The position numbers and the translations under genes were made by a program. Below, in pieces: positions 16,812 to 25,683 of a stretch of 57,067 nucleotides of DNA. This DNA comes from Afifella pfennigii DSM 17143 (lineage in GTDB: Bacteria; Pseudomonadota; Alphaproteobacteria; Rhizobiales; Afifellaceae): assembly GCF_000688515.1 (NCBI RefSeq), contig NZ_JHZK01000025.1, positions 1 to 57,067 of the forward strand, given 5' to 3'. A model generated the notes under the pieces. The model saw nothing but the letters and a program-made list of their open reading frames with translations. It did no database searches and was not told the DNA's origin. Each line of letters begins with the position of its first letter. Position 1 is the stretch's first letter.

Positions 16812-18383
16812 TTGCCCGCTCTCGTCGCGCTCCTCGCTCCCGTTTTTCTCGTCCTCGCCGCCATCGTCGCCTTCGCCGGGGCCGGGCTCAGGCCCCGCCT
16901 GTCGCCGCGCTTCGCCGAAGCCGCTTCTGTGGCAGCGCTCGCGATCTCGATTGCCGCGGCGGCGATGCTTGTCGCCCAAGGGGCCGCCACGGCCGTCTGG
17001 CTGCCGGCCGTCGGGCTGCCGGCCGGCGCGCTGGAGCTTGCGGTGCGCCTCGACGCGGTGAGCGCCACGATGCTGCTTCTCGTCTCCGGCATCGGCTGGG
17101 TGGTGCTGCGCTATGCGGCGACCTATCTCGACGGCGAGGCGCGGCAGGGCCCCTTCACCGGCTGGATGTGCCTGACGCTGGCCGCGGTCGCCTTCTTCGT
17201 CCTTTCCGGCTCGCTGGCGCAGCTCGTCCTTGCCTGGGTGGCGACCAGCCTTTTCCTGCACAGGCTGCTTCTCTTCTATCCGGAACGGGTGGCGGCGAAG
17301 CGGGCGGCGCGCAAGAAATTCCTCACCGCGCGGCTCGGGGACGCGGCCCTTATCGGCGCCGCCATCCTTCTCGTTCGCGCCTATGGCAGCGGCGATATCG
17401 GCGCCATCCTCAGCGCCGCCAAGGCGGGCGAGGCGCCCGAGGCTGCGTTATGGGCCGCGGGCCTCCTGGCGCTGGCGGCCGTCCTGAAATCGGCGCAGTT
17501 TCCCACCCATGGCTGGCTGGCGGAGGTGATGGAGACGCCGACGCCGGTCTCCGCCCTCCTGCATGCCGGTATCGTCAATGCCGGCGGCTTTCTTCTCATC
17601 CGCTTCGCCGACGTCATGCTCCTGGCGCCGGGCGTGCTGGCCGCGCTGGTCATGCTCGGCGGCTTCACCGCGCTCTTCGGCTCGCTCGTCATGCTGACCC
17701 AGCCGGCGGTGAAGACCTCGCTCGCCTATTCCACCGTGGCGCAGATGGGCTTCATGATCCTGCAATGCGGGCTGGCGCTCTTTCCCCTGGCGCTCCTGCA
17801 TATCGTGGCGCATTCGCTCTACAAGGCGCATGCCTTCCTGATGGCCGGTAGCGCCGTGGAGGGCGTTGCGTCCATCCGCCGGCCGGGGCCGGTGGCCGTG
17901 CCGGGCGTTGCCACCGTGGCGCGGGCCTTCATCGTCGCGCTCGCCATCTATGGCGCGGTCGGGCTCGGCTTCGGCTTCGACGATAAATCGCCCCAGGCGG
18001 TGGCGCTCGGCGCCATCCTTCTCTTCGGTGTCGCCTATCTCCTGGCTCAGGGGCTCGCCGACGCGGCGCCGCGACAGCTGACACGCCGGATCGCGATCTA
18101 TTCGACCGCGACGGCGCTCACCTATTTCGCCCTGCAGGGCGCCGCCAACCGGCTGACCTCCGGCGTGCTGCCGCCGGCGCCGGCGCCAGGGCCGCTGGAA
18201 TGGACGCTGATCATCCTCGCCGTCGCCAGCTTCGGCGTCGTGGCGGTGGCGCAGACGCTGTTTCCGCTCTGGGCCCACCATCCCGCCGCCGCCGGGCTGA
18301 GGGTGCATCTTTCCAACGGGCTTTACGCCAACGCCATCCTCGACCGCCTTCTCGGCGGCTGGCGGCTCGGCAGATCCGCCTGA
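16812..18383 (+). CDS. dabB: DabB: proton-conducting subunit of the inorganic carbon pump
   Basis: 523 residues, about 13 TM helices, related to NuoL/MrpA antiporter-like subunits. Conserved elements are KSAQFPTHGWLAEVMETPTP (TM7 lysine and ETPTPVSALLHAGIVNAGG), YSTVAQMGFM, and the HSLYKAHAFL helix. DabB couples ion flow to DabA for accumulation of inorganic carbon. It lacks the C-terminal extension of NuoL and sits next to dabA, which separates it from complex I. The start is TTG 16812, five bases after GGAGG (16802-16806). Twenty-one bases separate it from dabA. Confidence 0.9.
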   Translation: MPALVALLAPVFLVLAAIVAFAGAGLRPRLSPRFAEAASVAALAISIAAAAMLVAQGAATAVWLPAVGLPAGALELAVRLDAVSATMLLLVSGIGWVVLRYAATYLDGEARQGPFTGWMCLTLAAVAFFVLSGSLAQLVLAWVATSLFLHRLLLFYPERVAAKRAARKKFLTARLGDAALIGAAILLVRAYGSGDIGAILSAAKAGEAPEAALWAAGLLALAAVLKSAQFPTHGWLAEVMETPTPVSALLHAGIVNAGGFLLIRFADVMLLAPGVLAALVMLGGFTALFGSLVMLTQPAVKTSLAYSTVAQMGFMILQCGLALFPLALLHIVAHSLYKAHAFLMAGSAVEGVASIRRPGPVAVPGVATVARAFIVALAIYGAVGLGFGFDDKSPQAVALGAILLFGVAYLLAQGLADAAPRQLTRRIAIYSTATALTYFALQGAANRLTSGVLPPAPAPGPLEWTLIILAVASFGVVAVAQTLFPLWAHHPAAAGLRVHLSNGLYANAILDRLLGGWRLGRSA

Positions 18384-18404
18384 GCGGCTCAAGGGAGAGA
18401 CGAG

Positions 18405-20825
18405 ATGTTCACCACCCGCGACATTGCGACATTGCACGCCGACACCGTGACCGCGGCGGCGGCGAAGGCCGCTCGCGCCATCCCGCCGCTCTGGCCGCTT
18501 ACCACCAGCGTTGCCGTCAATCCCTTCCTGGGACAGGCCGGGGAGGGCCTGGCGGAGGCCAGCGCGCGGCTTGCGCGCGTCGCCGGGGCAAGGCTCACCA
18601 TGCCGCGCACCTGGTACGCGGAACGGATCGCGAGCGGCGAGATCGCCGAGGAAGACCTTTTGCAAGCGCTCGCCGCGGCTCCCGCCGAGTTACGCCCGCC
18701 GAGCCTTGCCGCTCTCAAGGCGGCGGCGAAAACGCCGGCGCCCCATACGCGCGCCGTGCCGAGCGTTGCCGATCTCGCCGCCGAGGCTTCCGGCACCGAC
18801 TGGCCGGGGCTCATCGCGGAGCGCTTCGGGGCCTGGGCTGCGGGCCATTTCGACGCCGGCCAGGCCCTGTGGCCGGCACCGCGGGGAAGGAGCGCCTATG
18901 CGGCCTGGCGCGCCTTTGCGATCCGTGACCTGACGCCCGAGATCATCGGGTTGAAGGGTTTTGCCCAACGCGTCGCGGAGACGCCGGAAAGCCCGCGCCG
19001 GACGATCGGCGAGGCGGTGGCGCGGCTCGGCCTGCCGGAGGCGGCGCTGGAAACCTACTTCCACCGGCTTTTGGCGAGCCTCGGCGGCTGGGCGCAGTAT
19101 GCGCGTTACCTTCTGTGGCAGGCGGAGCTCGGCGGCAAAAGCGATGCCACACTCGCCGAGCTGATTGCCATCCGCATCCAGTGGGAGGCGGCGCTGTTCG
19201 ATCTTTACGGCGAGGAGATCAGGCTAAAATGGGCGGCGGCGCGGCGCCTCTACGGCGAGAAGATCGCGCCATCCCCGGACCTCGTCGTCGACGCCATCTT
19301 GCAGGAAGCGGCCGAACGGGCGCATCAGCGCCGGCTCGCCGCGACTTTGTCGGAGCCGGTCGCGGCCCCGACGGAGACGCGGCCGACATTGCAGGTCGCC
19401 TTCTGCATCGACGTGCGTTCGGAGGTCTTCCGGCGTTGCCTGGAGAGCCTCGATGGCGGCATCCGCACGCTCGGCTTCGCCGGCTTCTTCGGCCTCGGAC
19501 TGTCGCACCGCGGCTTTGCCTCCGATGTCGCCGAGCGGCGCCTGCCGGTGCTTCTCAATCCCACACTGGAGAGCCGTTCGGGGGGCGCGGAGGCAGCTTC
19601 GGCCGACCTGGCGGCGCGGCTTGCCGCCCGCGCCAGCCGCGCCTGGGGCCGCTTCAAGCTCGCCGCCGTCTCCTCCTTCGCCTTCGTGGAGGCCTCCGGA
19701 CCGGTCTATGTCGGCAGGCTTTTGCGCGACGGGCTCGGCTTGAAGAAGATCGCCGCACCGGCCGAGCCGGCGCCGAGGCTCGATCCGCCGCCGGACCTGG
19801 CACAGCGCATCGAGGCGGCCGAGACGGTCTTAAAGGCGATGTCGCTCACGGAGGGCTTTGCCCCCCTGGTGCTTCTTGCCGGCCATGGCGCCAGGGTGAC
19901 CAACAACCCGCATGCGAGCGCCCTGCAATGCGGCGCCTGCGGCGGCTTTTCCGGGGAGGCGAATGCCCGGCTCCTGGCCGCGCTCCTCAACGACGAGGAC
20001 GTGCGGGCCGGGCTGAAGAAGCGCGGCATCGCCATTGCCGACGACACGCTCTTCCTCGGCGCGTTGCACGACACCACCAGCGATGCGGTGACGGTCTATG
20101 CGGACGATCATCCGCATGCTTCTCATACGGAAATACTCGGTAAGGCGCAGCGGTGGCTCGCCGCTGCGGGCAAGCTGGCGCGGGCGGAGCGGGCGGCGAG
20201 GTTGCCGCGCGCAAGTAGCGAGGCGGCTCTGCCGCGGCGCGGGCGCGACTGGGCCGAGACGAGGCCCGAATGGGGCCTTGCCGGCTGCAGCGCCTTCATC
20301 GCCGCGCCGAGAGGCCACACGCAGGGAAGGGAGTTTCAGGGCCGGGCCTTCCTGCACGATTACGACTGGCGCCAAGACGAGGATTTTTCCGTGCTGGAGC
20401 TGATCATGACCGCGCCTGTCGTCGTGGCGAGCTGGATCAGCCTGCAATATTACGGCTCCAGCGTGGCGCCGGAGGCCTTCGGCAGCGGCAACAAGGTGCT
20501 GCACAATGTCGTCGGCGGTATCGGCGTTACGGAAGGGAACGGCGGCAATCTGCGTGCCGGTCTTGCCTGGCAATCGGTGCATGACGGGGAGCGGCTCATC
20601 CACGAGCCCTTGCGCCTTTCCGTCGTCATCGCGGCGCCACGCGAGGCGATGACCGCCATCCTGCGCCGGCACGAGGAGCTGCGGGCGCTCTTCGAACATG
20701 GCTGGATGCATCTCTTCGCGCTCGATGAGGAAGGACGCATGACGTGGCGCTATGCGGGCGGGCTGCAATGGACGGCCATGGCTGAGGAGGCTGCGGCCGC
20801 CCCGAGGATGAAGGCCGCGGGCTGA
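18405..20825 (+). CDS. dabA: DabA: zinc-containing inorganic carbon-concentrating subunit (DUF2309)
   Basis: 806 residues of the DUF2309/UPF0753 family. The carbonic-anhydrase-like zinc ligands are visible: C334 and D336 in [11 protein letters not shown]494 in [14 protein letters not shown]509 in LQCGACGG. DabA with DabB forms an energy-coupled system that traps CO2 as bicarbonate in the cytoplasm (Halothiobacillus, Vibrio, Bacillus homologues). ATG 18405 follows GGGAGAG. The active-site set is complete, so the gene looks functional. Presence suggests carboxylation demand, such as autotrophic or anaplerotic CO2 fixation; no RuBisCO is in the window. Confidence 0.92.
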   Translation: MFTTRDIATLHADTVTAAAAKAARAIPPLWPLTTSVAVNPFLGQAGEGLAEASARLARVAGARLTMPRTWYAERIASGEIAEEDLLQALAAAPAELRPPSLAALKAAAKTPAPHTRAVPSVADLAAEASGTDWPGLIAERFGAWAAGHFDAGQALWPAPRGRSAYAAWRAFAIRDLTPEIIGLKGFAQRVAETPESPRRTIGEAVARLGLPEAALETYFHRLLASLGGWAQYARYLLWQAELGGKSDATLAELIAIRIQWEAALFDLYGEEIRLKWAAARRLYGEKIAPSPDLVVDAILQEAAERAHQRRLAATLSEPVAAPTETRPTLQVAFCIDVRSEVFRRCLESLDGGIRTLGFAGFFGLGLSHRGFASDVAERRLPVLLNPTLESRSGGAEAASADLAARLAARASRAWGRFKLAAVSSFAFVEASGPVYVGRLLRDGLGLKKIAAPAEPAPRLDPPPDLAQRIEAAETVLKAMSLTEGFAPLVLLAGHGARVTNNPHASALQCGACGGFSGEANARLLAALLNDEDVRAGLKKRGIAIADDTLFLGALHDTTSDAVTVYADDHPHASHTEILGKAQRWLAAAGKLARAERAARLPRASSEAALPRRGRDWAETRPEWGLAGCSAFIAAPRGHTQGREFQGRAFLHDYDWRQDEDFSVLELIMTAPVVVASWISLQYYGSSVAPEAFGSGNKVLHNVVGGIGVTEGNGGNLRAGLAWQSVHDGERLIHEPLRLSVVIAAPREAMTAILRRHEELRALFEHGWMHLFALDEEGRMTWRYAGGLQWTAMAEEAAAAPRMKAAG

Positions 20826-20852
20826 GCCGGGCGGGGGGCGAGAGGCAAGGCC

Positions 20853-20873
20853 GCCGGGCAAAAAAGGCCCGGC
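20853..20873. terminator. Hairpin between convergent dabA and cytochrome b genes
   Basis: GCCGGGC (20853-20859) / GCCCGGC (20867-20873) with loop AAAAAAG. The U-run lies in the loop rather than after the stem, so termination activity is uncertain. No gene was found in 20826-21000. Confidence 0.3.
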
Positions 20874-21000
20874 CCCTCGTTCCCGTGCTGGCTAGGCGAC
20901 AGGGCGACGGGCCGGGCAAATGCGGCATCGACATTGCTTGCCGTTGCCGCCGGCGGGCGTCCGGGGGTGTTGGAAGCCCGCCATACCGGTGGTGCGCTGG

Positions 21001-21651
21001 CTAGGCGCGTTTTTGACCGGTGATCATGCTACGGGGCAGGTTCTCACGATGGGCGAGGCTGGCGAGGCCGACGCCGAGGATATGGAGAACGATGAGAGCC
21101 AGCGAGAGATTGGCGCTCACCTCATGCACCTCCTCCCATACATTCTCGCGCTTCTGCCGCACCCCGCCTTCCTCTCCGGCCGTGCCTTCCAGCGCGGGGA
21201 AGGAGGAAAAACTTTCCGCGGGCGCCTGGACGATGATGCCGGCAAGCGGACCGCTGCCGTCCTCCACGGCGAGCGTGGCCATGCCGGAGAAGGTCGTCAC
21301 GGCGAGCGCGGCGAAAAGCGCCAGCGTCATCGCCCCGCCGGCGGGGCTGTGGCCGATATGCCGTTCGGCCCGGCCGGAAACGAGAGCGGCGAGATAGGAA
21401 AAGACACGGCCGGGACCGGTGACGAAATCGGCGAAGCGCGCATGTTCCGGGCCGATGAAGCCCCAGACGATACGTAGAGCCACGGTGATGGCGATGGCAT
21501 AGCCCGACCAGCTATGCAGCCATTCCGGCTCGCCCTCGGTGAGGTAGGCGGCGGCGAAGGCCGCCACCAACACCCAGTGTCCGATGCGCACCAGCGGGTC
21601 CCATACCCGGACCCGCCCGGTGGCATCCTCATCATGCGTGAGGCTGACCAT
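21001..21651 (-). CDS. Cytochrome b561-domain membrane protein
   Basis: 216 residues, four TM helices. Haem-ligand histidines of the prokaryotic cytochrome b561 / Ni,Fe-hydrogenase b-subunit type are seen in VRIGHWVLVAAFAAAYLTEG, EWLHSWSGYAIAI and LIVLHILGVGLASLAHRENL; RIVWGFIGPEHARFADFV is the usual second-helix end. It transfers quinol electrons to periplasmic acceptors. Its start overlaps the stop of the upstream PepSY gene (ATGA, 21649-21652 region), so the two are coupled. It is a single-domain paralogue of the cytochrome b-DHC fusion at 24544. Confidence 0.87.
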   Translation of the reverse strand: MVSLTHDEDATGRVRVWDPLVRIGHWVLVAAFAAAYLTEGEPEWLHSWSGYAIAITVALRIVWGFIGPEHARFADFVTGPGRVFSYLAALVSGRAERHIGHSPAGGAMTLALFAALAVTTFSGMATLAVEDGSGPLAGIIVQAPAESFSSFPALEGTAGEEGGVRQKRENVWEEVHEVSANLSLALIVLHILGVGLASLAHRENLPRSMITGQKRA

Positions 21652-21959
21652 CAGTCGAGCGCCTTCTCCCAGGCGCCGGAGATCGGTGCGCCGGTTGCCG
21701 CATCAAGCTCGGCCTCCACCTGCATGCCGTTGGTGTCGGTCATCTTGACGTCCCAGTAGCGCCCGTCCTCGCGATCCACTTCCAGGACGGTGTAGCCGAG
21801 GGCCTCCAGCTGGCTGACGAGATCGGTAATCGGCATCCAGGTGACGCTGCCGCGGTCGCGGGAGAAGCGGCTGTCGTCGGCGGAGGCCTGCGCCGTGCCG
21901 AGGGCGGAAACGCCGATGGCGGCGGCCAGAAGGGCGGCGATTGCAATTTTCTTCTTCAT
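21651..21959 (-). CDS. Exported PepSY-domain protein
   Basis: 102 residues: a signal peptide (about 1-26, ending AQASA-DD) and one PepSY domain with VTWMPITDLVSQLEALGY, VLEVDREDGRYWDVKMTDTN and EAELDAATGAPI. PepSY domains occur with proteases, ferric reductases and cytochromes as periplasmic inhibitory or accessory modules. It is first in a two-gene operon with cytochrome b561 and diverges from a second PepSY gene across the composite operator at 22037-22075. ATG 21959 is chosen at the signal peptide. Confidence 0.85.
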   Translation of the reverse strand: MKKKIAIAALLAAAIGVSALGTAQASADDSRFSRDRGSVTWMPITDLVSQLEALGYTVLEVDREDGRYWDVKMTDTNGMQVEAELDAATGAPISGAWEKALD

Positions 21960-22036
21960 GGTGTTGTGCTCCATCTTTCTTGCTGTGAGACCGGCGGGTT
22001 GCCGCTCTCGATGGAGCGAGGAATGCCACAGGCCCG

Positions 22037-22075
22037 CTGACGCCTCCCTGACTGGCCTTGTCAGCAATGCGTCAG
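22037..22075. promoter_or_regulatory. 39-bp composite operator, copy 1 (PepSY divergent promoter)
   Basis: CTGAC-N6-CTGAC (22037-22052), a 7-base spacer, then GTCAG-N6-GTCAG (22060-22075). Each half is a direct repeat with 11-base periodicity, the usual footprint of an OmpR/PhoB-type regulator dimer, and the halves are mirror images facing the two divergent genes. Copy 2 at 24445-24483 has identical spacing throughout. Confidence 0.65.
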
Positions 22076-22099
22076 GCAGGACGGCCTAGGATGTAGCCC

Positions 22100-22408
22100 A
22101 TGACAAACCTATTGCTGACGATCCTCTTGCTGATTTCGCCGGCGGCGCTGGCGGACAAGGATCACGACCGTGCCCGCGACGCCTTGCGCCGGGGCGAAAT
22201 CCTCCCGCTCGCCGAGATCCTGCCGAAGATCGAGCGGCGCTACCGCGCCCGCCTGTTGGAAGTGGAGCTGGAACGCGAAGACGGTATCATCGTCTACGAG
22301 CTGGAGCTGATCACCCGCGACGGGCGTATCATCGAGCTGGAAGTGGATGCCGCCTCCGGCGCCGTCATCGGCAAGGAGATCGACCGCAGCCGGCGCACGG
22401 GCAGCTGA
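22100..22408 (+). CDS. Exported PepSY-domain protein, first gene of the two-component operon
   Basis: 102 residues: a signal peptide (about 1-18, ALA-DK) followed by a PepSY domain (LRRGEILPLAEILPKIERRY, LLEVELEREDGIIVYELELI, ELEVDAASGAVIGKEID). It is 13 bases before the response regulator gene and probably co-transcribed with it. Periplasmic PepSY proteins encoded with histidine kinases may modulate the sensor, but that is inference here. AGGA (22088-22091) is the only ribosome site seen. Confidence 0.85.
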   Translation: MTNLLLTILLLISPAALADKDHDRARDALRRGEILPLAEILPKIERRYRARLLEVELEREDGIIVYELELITRDGRIIELEVDAASGAVIGKEIDRSRRTGS

Positions 22409-22421
22409 GGACGAGAAAGAC

Positions 22422-23093
22422 ATGCGCGCGCTTGCCGTGGAGGACGATCCGCGTATCGCTGCCGATCTTGCCGCCGCGCTCGGCGCGGCGGGCTTTCGCG
22501 TGGAGACCTGCGGCGACGGCGAGGAGGCCTGGTTCCTCGGCGATACGGAGGATTACGACCTCGTCGTGCTCGATCTCGGCCTGCCGAGCCTCGACGGGCT
22601 GACGCTGTTGAAGCGCTGGCGGGCAAACGGGCGGGAAATGCCGGTGCTCATCTTAACGGCGCGCGGCGCCTGGACGGAGCGGGTAGAGGGCATCGATGCG
22701 GGGGCGGACGATTATCTGCCCAAGCCCTTCCGCATGGAGGAGCTGGTGGCGCGCGCCAGGGCGCTCATCCGGCGGGCGGCGGGAAGGGGCTCCTCGGTGC
22801 AAAGTTCCGGCGAGCTCCGCCTCGACGCCAACCGCATGACGGTGGCGCTGAGGGGCGTGCCGGTGACGGTGACGGCGTTGGAATACCGGCTTCTGGCCTA
22901 TCTGATGCTGCACAAGGAGCGGGCGGTGCCGCCCACAGAGCTCTTGGAGCATCTCTACGGCGATGAGGAATCGCGCGATACCAACGCGGTGGAGGCGCTG
23001 GTGACGCGGCTGCGGCGCAAGCTCGGGCCCGGCGTCATCGGGACAAGGCGCGGCTTCGGCTATTTCCTGGAAGCGGCGAGCGACGCCGCCTGA
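22422..23093 (+). CDS. OmpR/PhoB-family response regulator
   Basis: 223 residues. The receiver domain (1-115) has the acidic pocket in VEDDP, phospho-acceptor D51 in LVVLDLGLPSLDG, and the conserved Lys in YLPKPF. The winged-helix effector domain (about 125-220) ends DTNAVEALVTRLRRKLGPGV ... TRRGFGYFLE. The stop overlaps the kinase start (TGATG, 23091-23095). It is the obvious candidate to bind the CTGAC-N6-CTGAC repeats at 22037-22075 and 24445-24483, controlling both PepSY operons and the downstream cytochromes. Confidence 0.92.
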   Translation: MRALAVEDDPRIAADLAAALGAAGFRVETCGDGEEAWFLGDTEDYDLVVLDLGLPSLDGLTLLKRWRANGREMPVLILTARGAWTERVEGIDAGADDYLPKPFRMEELVARARALIRRAAGRGSSVQSSGELRLDANRMTVALRGVPVTVTALEYRLLAYLMLHKERAVPPTELLEHLYGDEESRDTNAVEALVTRLRRKLGPGVIGTRRGFGYFLEAASDAA

Positions 23094-24448
23094 TGCAGCG
23101 CTCGCTCCGGCTGCGGCTGATCCTCGCCGGCGCGCTCGCCATCAGCGTGTCGCTGGCGCTGGCCGCGCTCGGCCTGTCGGCGCTGTTCGCCGCGCATGTG
23201 GAACGGCGCGCCGTGGCGGAGCTCTCGGTGCATCTGGACCAGGTCCTTTCCGGCCTGGAGCGCGGGCCGCAGGGAAGCCTCGTCCTGGCGCAAATGCCCG
23301 CCGATCCGCGCTTTTCCCGTCCCTTCGGCGGACTCTACTGGCAGATCTCGCAAGACGGGGAGGTGCTGCGCTCGCGCTCCTTGTGGGATGACGCCCTGGA
23401 GCTGCCGACGGACGAACTCGTCGACGGGGCGGTGCATGTGCACGACATCGCCGGGCCGACGGACCAGCGGCTCCTGACCATCGAGCGCAGCGTCACCCTG
23501 CCGGAGCGCCTCGGCGGCGGTCGGGCGCGGGCAGCCGTCGCCATGGACCGTGCCGAGCTGGAGGAAGCGCGGCGCGCCTTCGTCGCCGATCTCATCCCCT
23601 ATACGGCGCTTCTCGCCCTGGCGCTGACCATCGCCGGCGGTCTGCAGATCGCCATCGGGCTTCGCCCGCTGGCAGCGGTGGGGGCGCGCGTCGCCGCCGT
23701 ACGCTCCGGCGAGGCGAAACGCCTCGGCGAGGACTTTCCGGTCGAGGTGCTTCCCTTGGCCAGCGAGGTGGACGCGCTCCTGGAGCAGCGCGAGCATGAA
23801 ATCGTCAGGGCCCGGGCGCGTGCGGGCGATCTCGCCCACGGGCTGAAGACGCCGCTGCAGGCGCTGCTCGGCGAGGCGGAGCGGCTGCGCCAGGCCGGAC
23901 GCGCGGAAGCGGCGAAGGCCATCGAGGAGATCGCCGGCGCCATGCGCCGCCACACCGACCGGGAGCTGACGCGCGCGCGCATCGCCCTCAGGAGCAAGGC
24001 GGCGCAGGCCGATGTCGGCAAGGTGGTGGAGAACGTGGTGCGCGTCATTCGCCGCACGGAGGAGGGCGGCGAGATCGCATGGCGCCAGGAGGTGCCGCAG
24101 GACCTGCAGGCGGCGGTCGACCGCGACGATTTGACGGAGGCGCTCGGCGCGCTGGTGGAGAACGCTTCGCGCTATGCGCGCCAGGAGGTCACGATCGCCG
24201 CCCGCGAGGATGCGGGCTTCATCGTGCTTTCGGTGCGCGACGACGGGCCCGGCATCCCGCCGGAGCGGATCGAGGCGCTGATGGCGCGCGGAGCGCGGGC
24301 CGATACCAGCGGCCCCGGAACCGGCCTCGGCCTCGCCATCGCCTCCGAAATCGCCGAGGCGCTCGGCGGCGTGCTGTCGCTGCACAACGTCGAGCCGGGC
24401 CTTGAGGCGCGCCTCATCCTGCCGGCGGTGCGGCCGCCGACTTCCTGA
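23093..24448 (+). CDS. Sensor histidine kinase
   Basis: 451 residues. TM1 is about 8-34, a periplasmic sensor about 35-167, TM2 about 168-190, then HAMP. The phospho-acceptor is H249 in GDLAHGLKTPLQ, the N box is LGALVENASRYA, G1 is VRDDGPGIPPER and G2 is GPGTGLGLAIASE. The order resembles PhoQ/QseC-type kinases. It pairs with the overlapping upstream response regulator. The stop codon lies within the first CTGAC of the second composite operator. The stimulus is unknown; the PepSY and cytochrome neighbours hint at a redox, metal or envelope signal. Confidence 0.92.
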   Translation: MQRSLRLRLILAGALAISVSLALAALGLSALFAAHVERRAVAELSVHLDQVLSGLERGPQGSLVLAQMPADPRFSRPFGGLYWQISQDGEVLRSRSLWDDALELPTDELVDGAVHVHDIAGPTDQRLLTIERSVTLPERLGGGRARAAVAMDRAELEEARRAFVADLIPYTALLALALTIAGGLQIAIGLRPLAAVGARVAAVRSGEAKRLGEDFPVEVLPLASEVDALLEQREHEIVRARARAGDLAHGLKTPLQALLGEAERLRQAGRAEAAKAIEEIAGAMRRHTDRELTRARIALRSKAAQADVGKVVENVVRVIRRTEEGGEIAWRQEVPQDLQAAVDRDDLTEALGALVENASRYARQEVTIAAREDAGFIVLSVRDDGPGIPPERIEALMARGARADTSGPGTGLGLAIASEIAEALGGVLSLHNVEPGLEARLILPAVRPPTS

Positions 24449-24483
24449 CATTTCGCTGACATCCACGGTCAGGGCGGCGTCAG
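24445..24483. promoter_or_regulatory. 39-bp composite operator, copy 2 (cytochrome operon promoter)
   Basis: CTGAC-N6-CTGAC (24445-24460), a 7-base spacer, then GTCAG-N6-GTCAG (24468-24483). The architecture matches copy 1 base for base in spacing while the spacer sequences differ. It starts at the kinase stop codon and lies about 60 bases before the cytochrome b-DHC gene. Confidence 0.65.
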
Positions 24484-24543
24484 CCCGCCGGTGCGATGGT
24501 CCCCGAAAGGTTCGCGGAGGATGCGGACCGGACGGGGCATATC

Positions 24544-25683
24544 ATGCTGCAAAAAAACACAGAGCAAACCAGAGAAGGCCAAGGGCTGACGGTTCCCGTT
24601 TGGGACATCTGGGTGCGGCTCTTCCACTGGCTGCTTCTCGCCTGTGTCGCCACAGCCACGGTGACGGGCTTCTTCGCCGACGCCACCTGGCTGCGCCTGC
24701 ATATCGCCGGCGGGCTCGGCGCTGCCGGCCTGGTGCTGGCGCGTATCGTCTGGGGCTTCACCGGGCCGACCCATGCCCGCTTCAAGGACTTCTTTCCACG
24801 GCCCTCCGCGGTCATGGAGCATCTGCGCGGCGGCGGCGGGCGGCATCGCGGCCATAACCCGCTCGGCGGGGCCATGGTCTTCGCCTTCTTCCTCGCCATC
24901 CTCTTTCTGGCCGCTACCGGCCTTGCCATCCTCGGCGGCGCCTTCAAGACCGGACCGCTCGCCTTCGCGTTCACCTTCCAGAGCGGTCACGCGATGGAGG
25001 AGGTGCACGAACTCATCGCCCTGGCGCTTCTCGTCATGATCGGCCTGCACGTCGCCGGCGTCGTCCTGGAAAGCTTTCGCAGCCGGGAGAACCTCGCCCG
25101 CGGCATGGTGACGGGCGAGAAGGAATGGCGGGCGGACGACCATCAGCCCCGGATCGCCAGGCCGCGTGGCCTTGCCGCGGCGGCCGCGATCGCCGCGGTC
25201 GGCGCCGTCCTCATCCTCGCCAATACCGGCCTGTCGGCGCGGCCGGTGCCGGGCATGCCCGTGGCCAATCTCGATCCGACCTACGCCCAGGAATGCGGCG
25301 ACTGCCATACGGTCTACCATCCAAGCCTTCTGCCGGCCGCTTCCTGGAGGGCGCTGATGCCGCGGCTTGCCGACCATTTCGGCGAGAACGCCAGCCTGGG
25401 GCCGGAGCTGACGGCGGAACTTGAAGCCTATCTCGTCGCCCATGCCGCCGAGACGGCCGACACCAAGGCCGCCAACCGCATGGCGCGCGGCCTCGACGCG
25501 CCGCCGCTGGCCATGACCGAGACGCCGTTCTGGAAGCACCAGCACGAAGATCTGGCCAAGGCGCTCTTCGCTTCCGATGCCGTTGGCAGCGCCAGCAATT
25601 GCGCCGCCTGCCACCTCGACGCGGAGACCGGGCTCTTCAGCCCCTTGTCCATATCCATCCCGAAACAGGAGACCATTCGATGA
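24544..25683 (+). CDS. Cytochrome b561 fused to a diheme cytochrome c domain
   Basis: 379 residues. The N-terminal half (about 15-190) is a four-helix cytochrome b561 domain with RLFHWLLLACV, RLHIAGGLGAAGL and LLVMIGLHVAGVV histidines. An extra TM lies at about 209-228. The C-terminal half carries two CXXCH haem c sites, C251-H255 (CGDCH) and C353-H357 (CAACH), in a DHC-type fold. In Rhodobacter sphaeroides cytochrome b, DHC and SHP are separate co-transcribed proteins; here b and DHC are joined. It probably passes quinol electrons to the DUF1924 cytochrome. ATG 24544 follows GACGGGG; 24496 is an alternative. Confidence 0.85.
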   Translation: MLQKNTEQTREGQGLTVPVWDIWVRLFHWLLLACVATATVTGFFADATWLRLHIAGGLGAAGLVLARIVWGFTGPTHARFKDFFPRPSAVMEHLRGGGGRHRGHNPLGGAMVFAFFLAILFLAATGLAILGGAFKTGPLAFAFTFQSGHAMEEVHELIALALLVMIGLHVAGVVLESFRSRENLARGMVTGEKEWRADDHQPRIARPRGLAAAAAIAAVGAVLILANTGLSARPVPGMPVANLDPTYAQECGDCHTVYHPSLLPAASWRALMPRLADHFGENASLGPELTAELEAYLVAHAAETADTKAANRMARGLDAPPLAMTETPFWKHQHEDLAKALFASDAVGSASNCAACHLDAETGLFSPLSISIPKQETIR

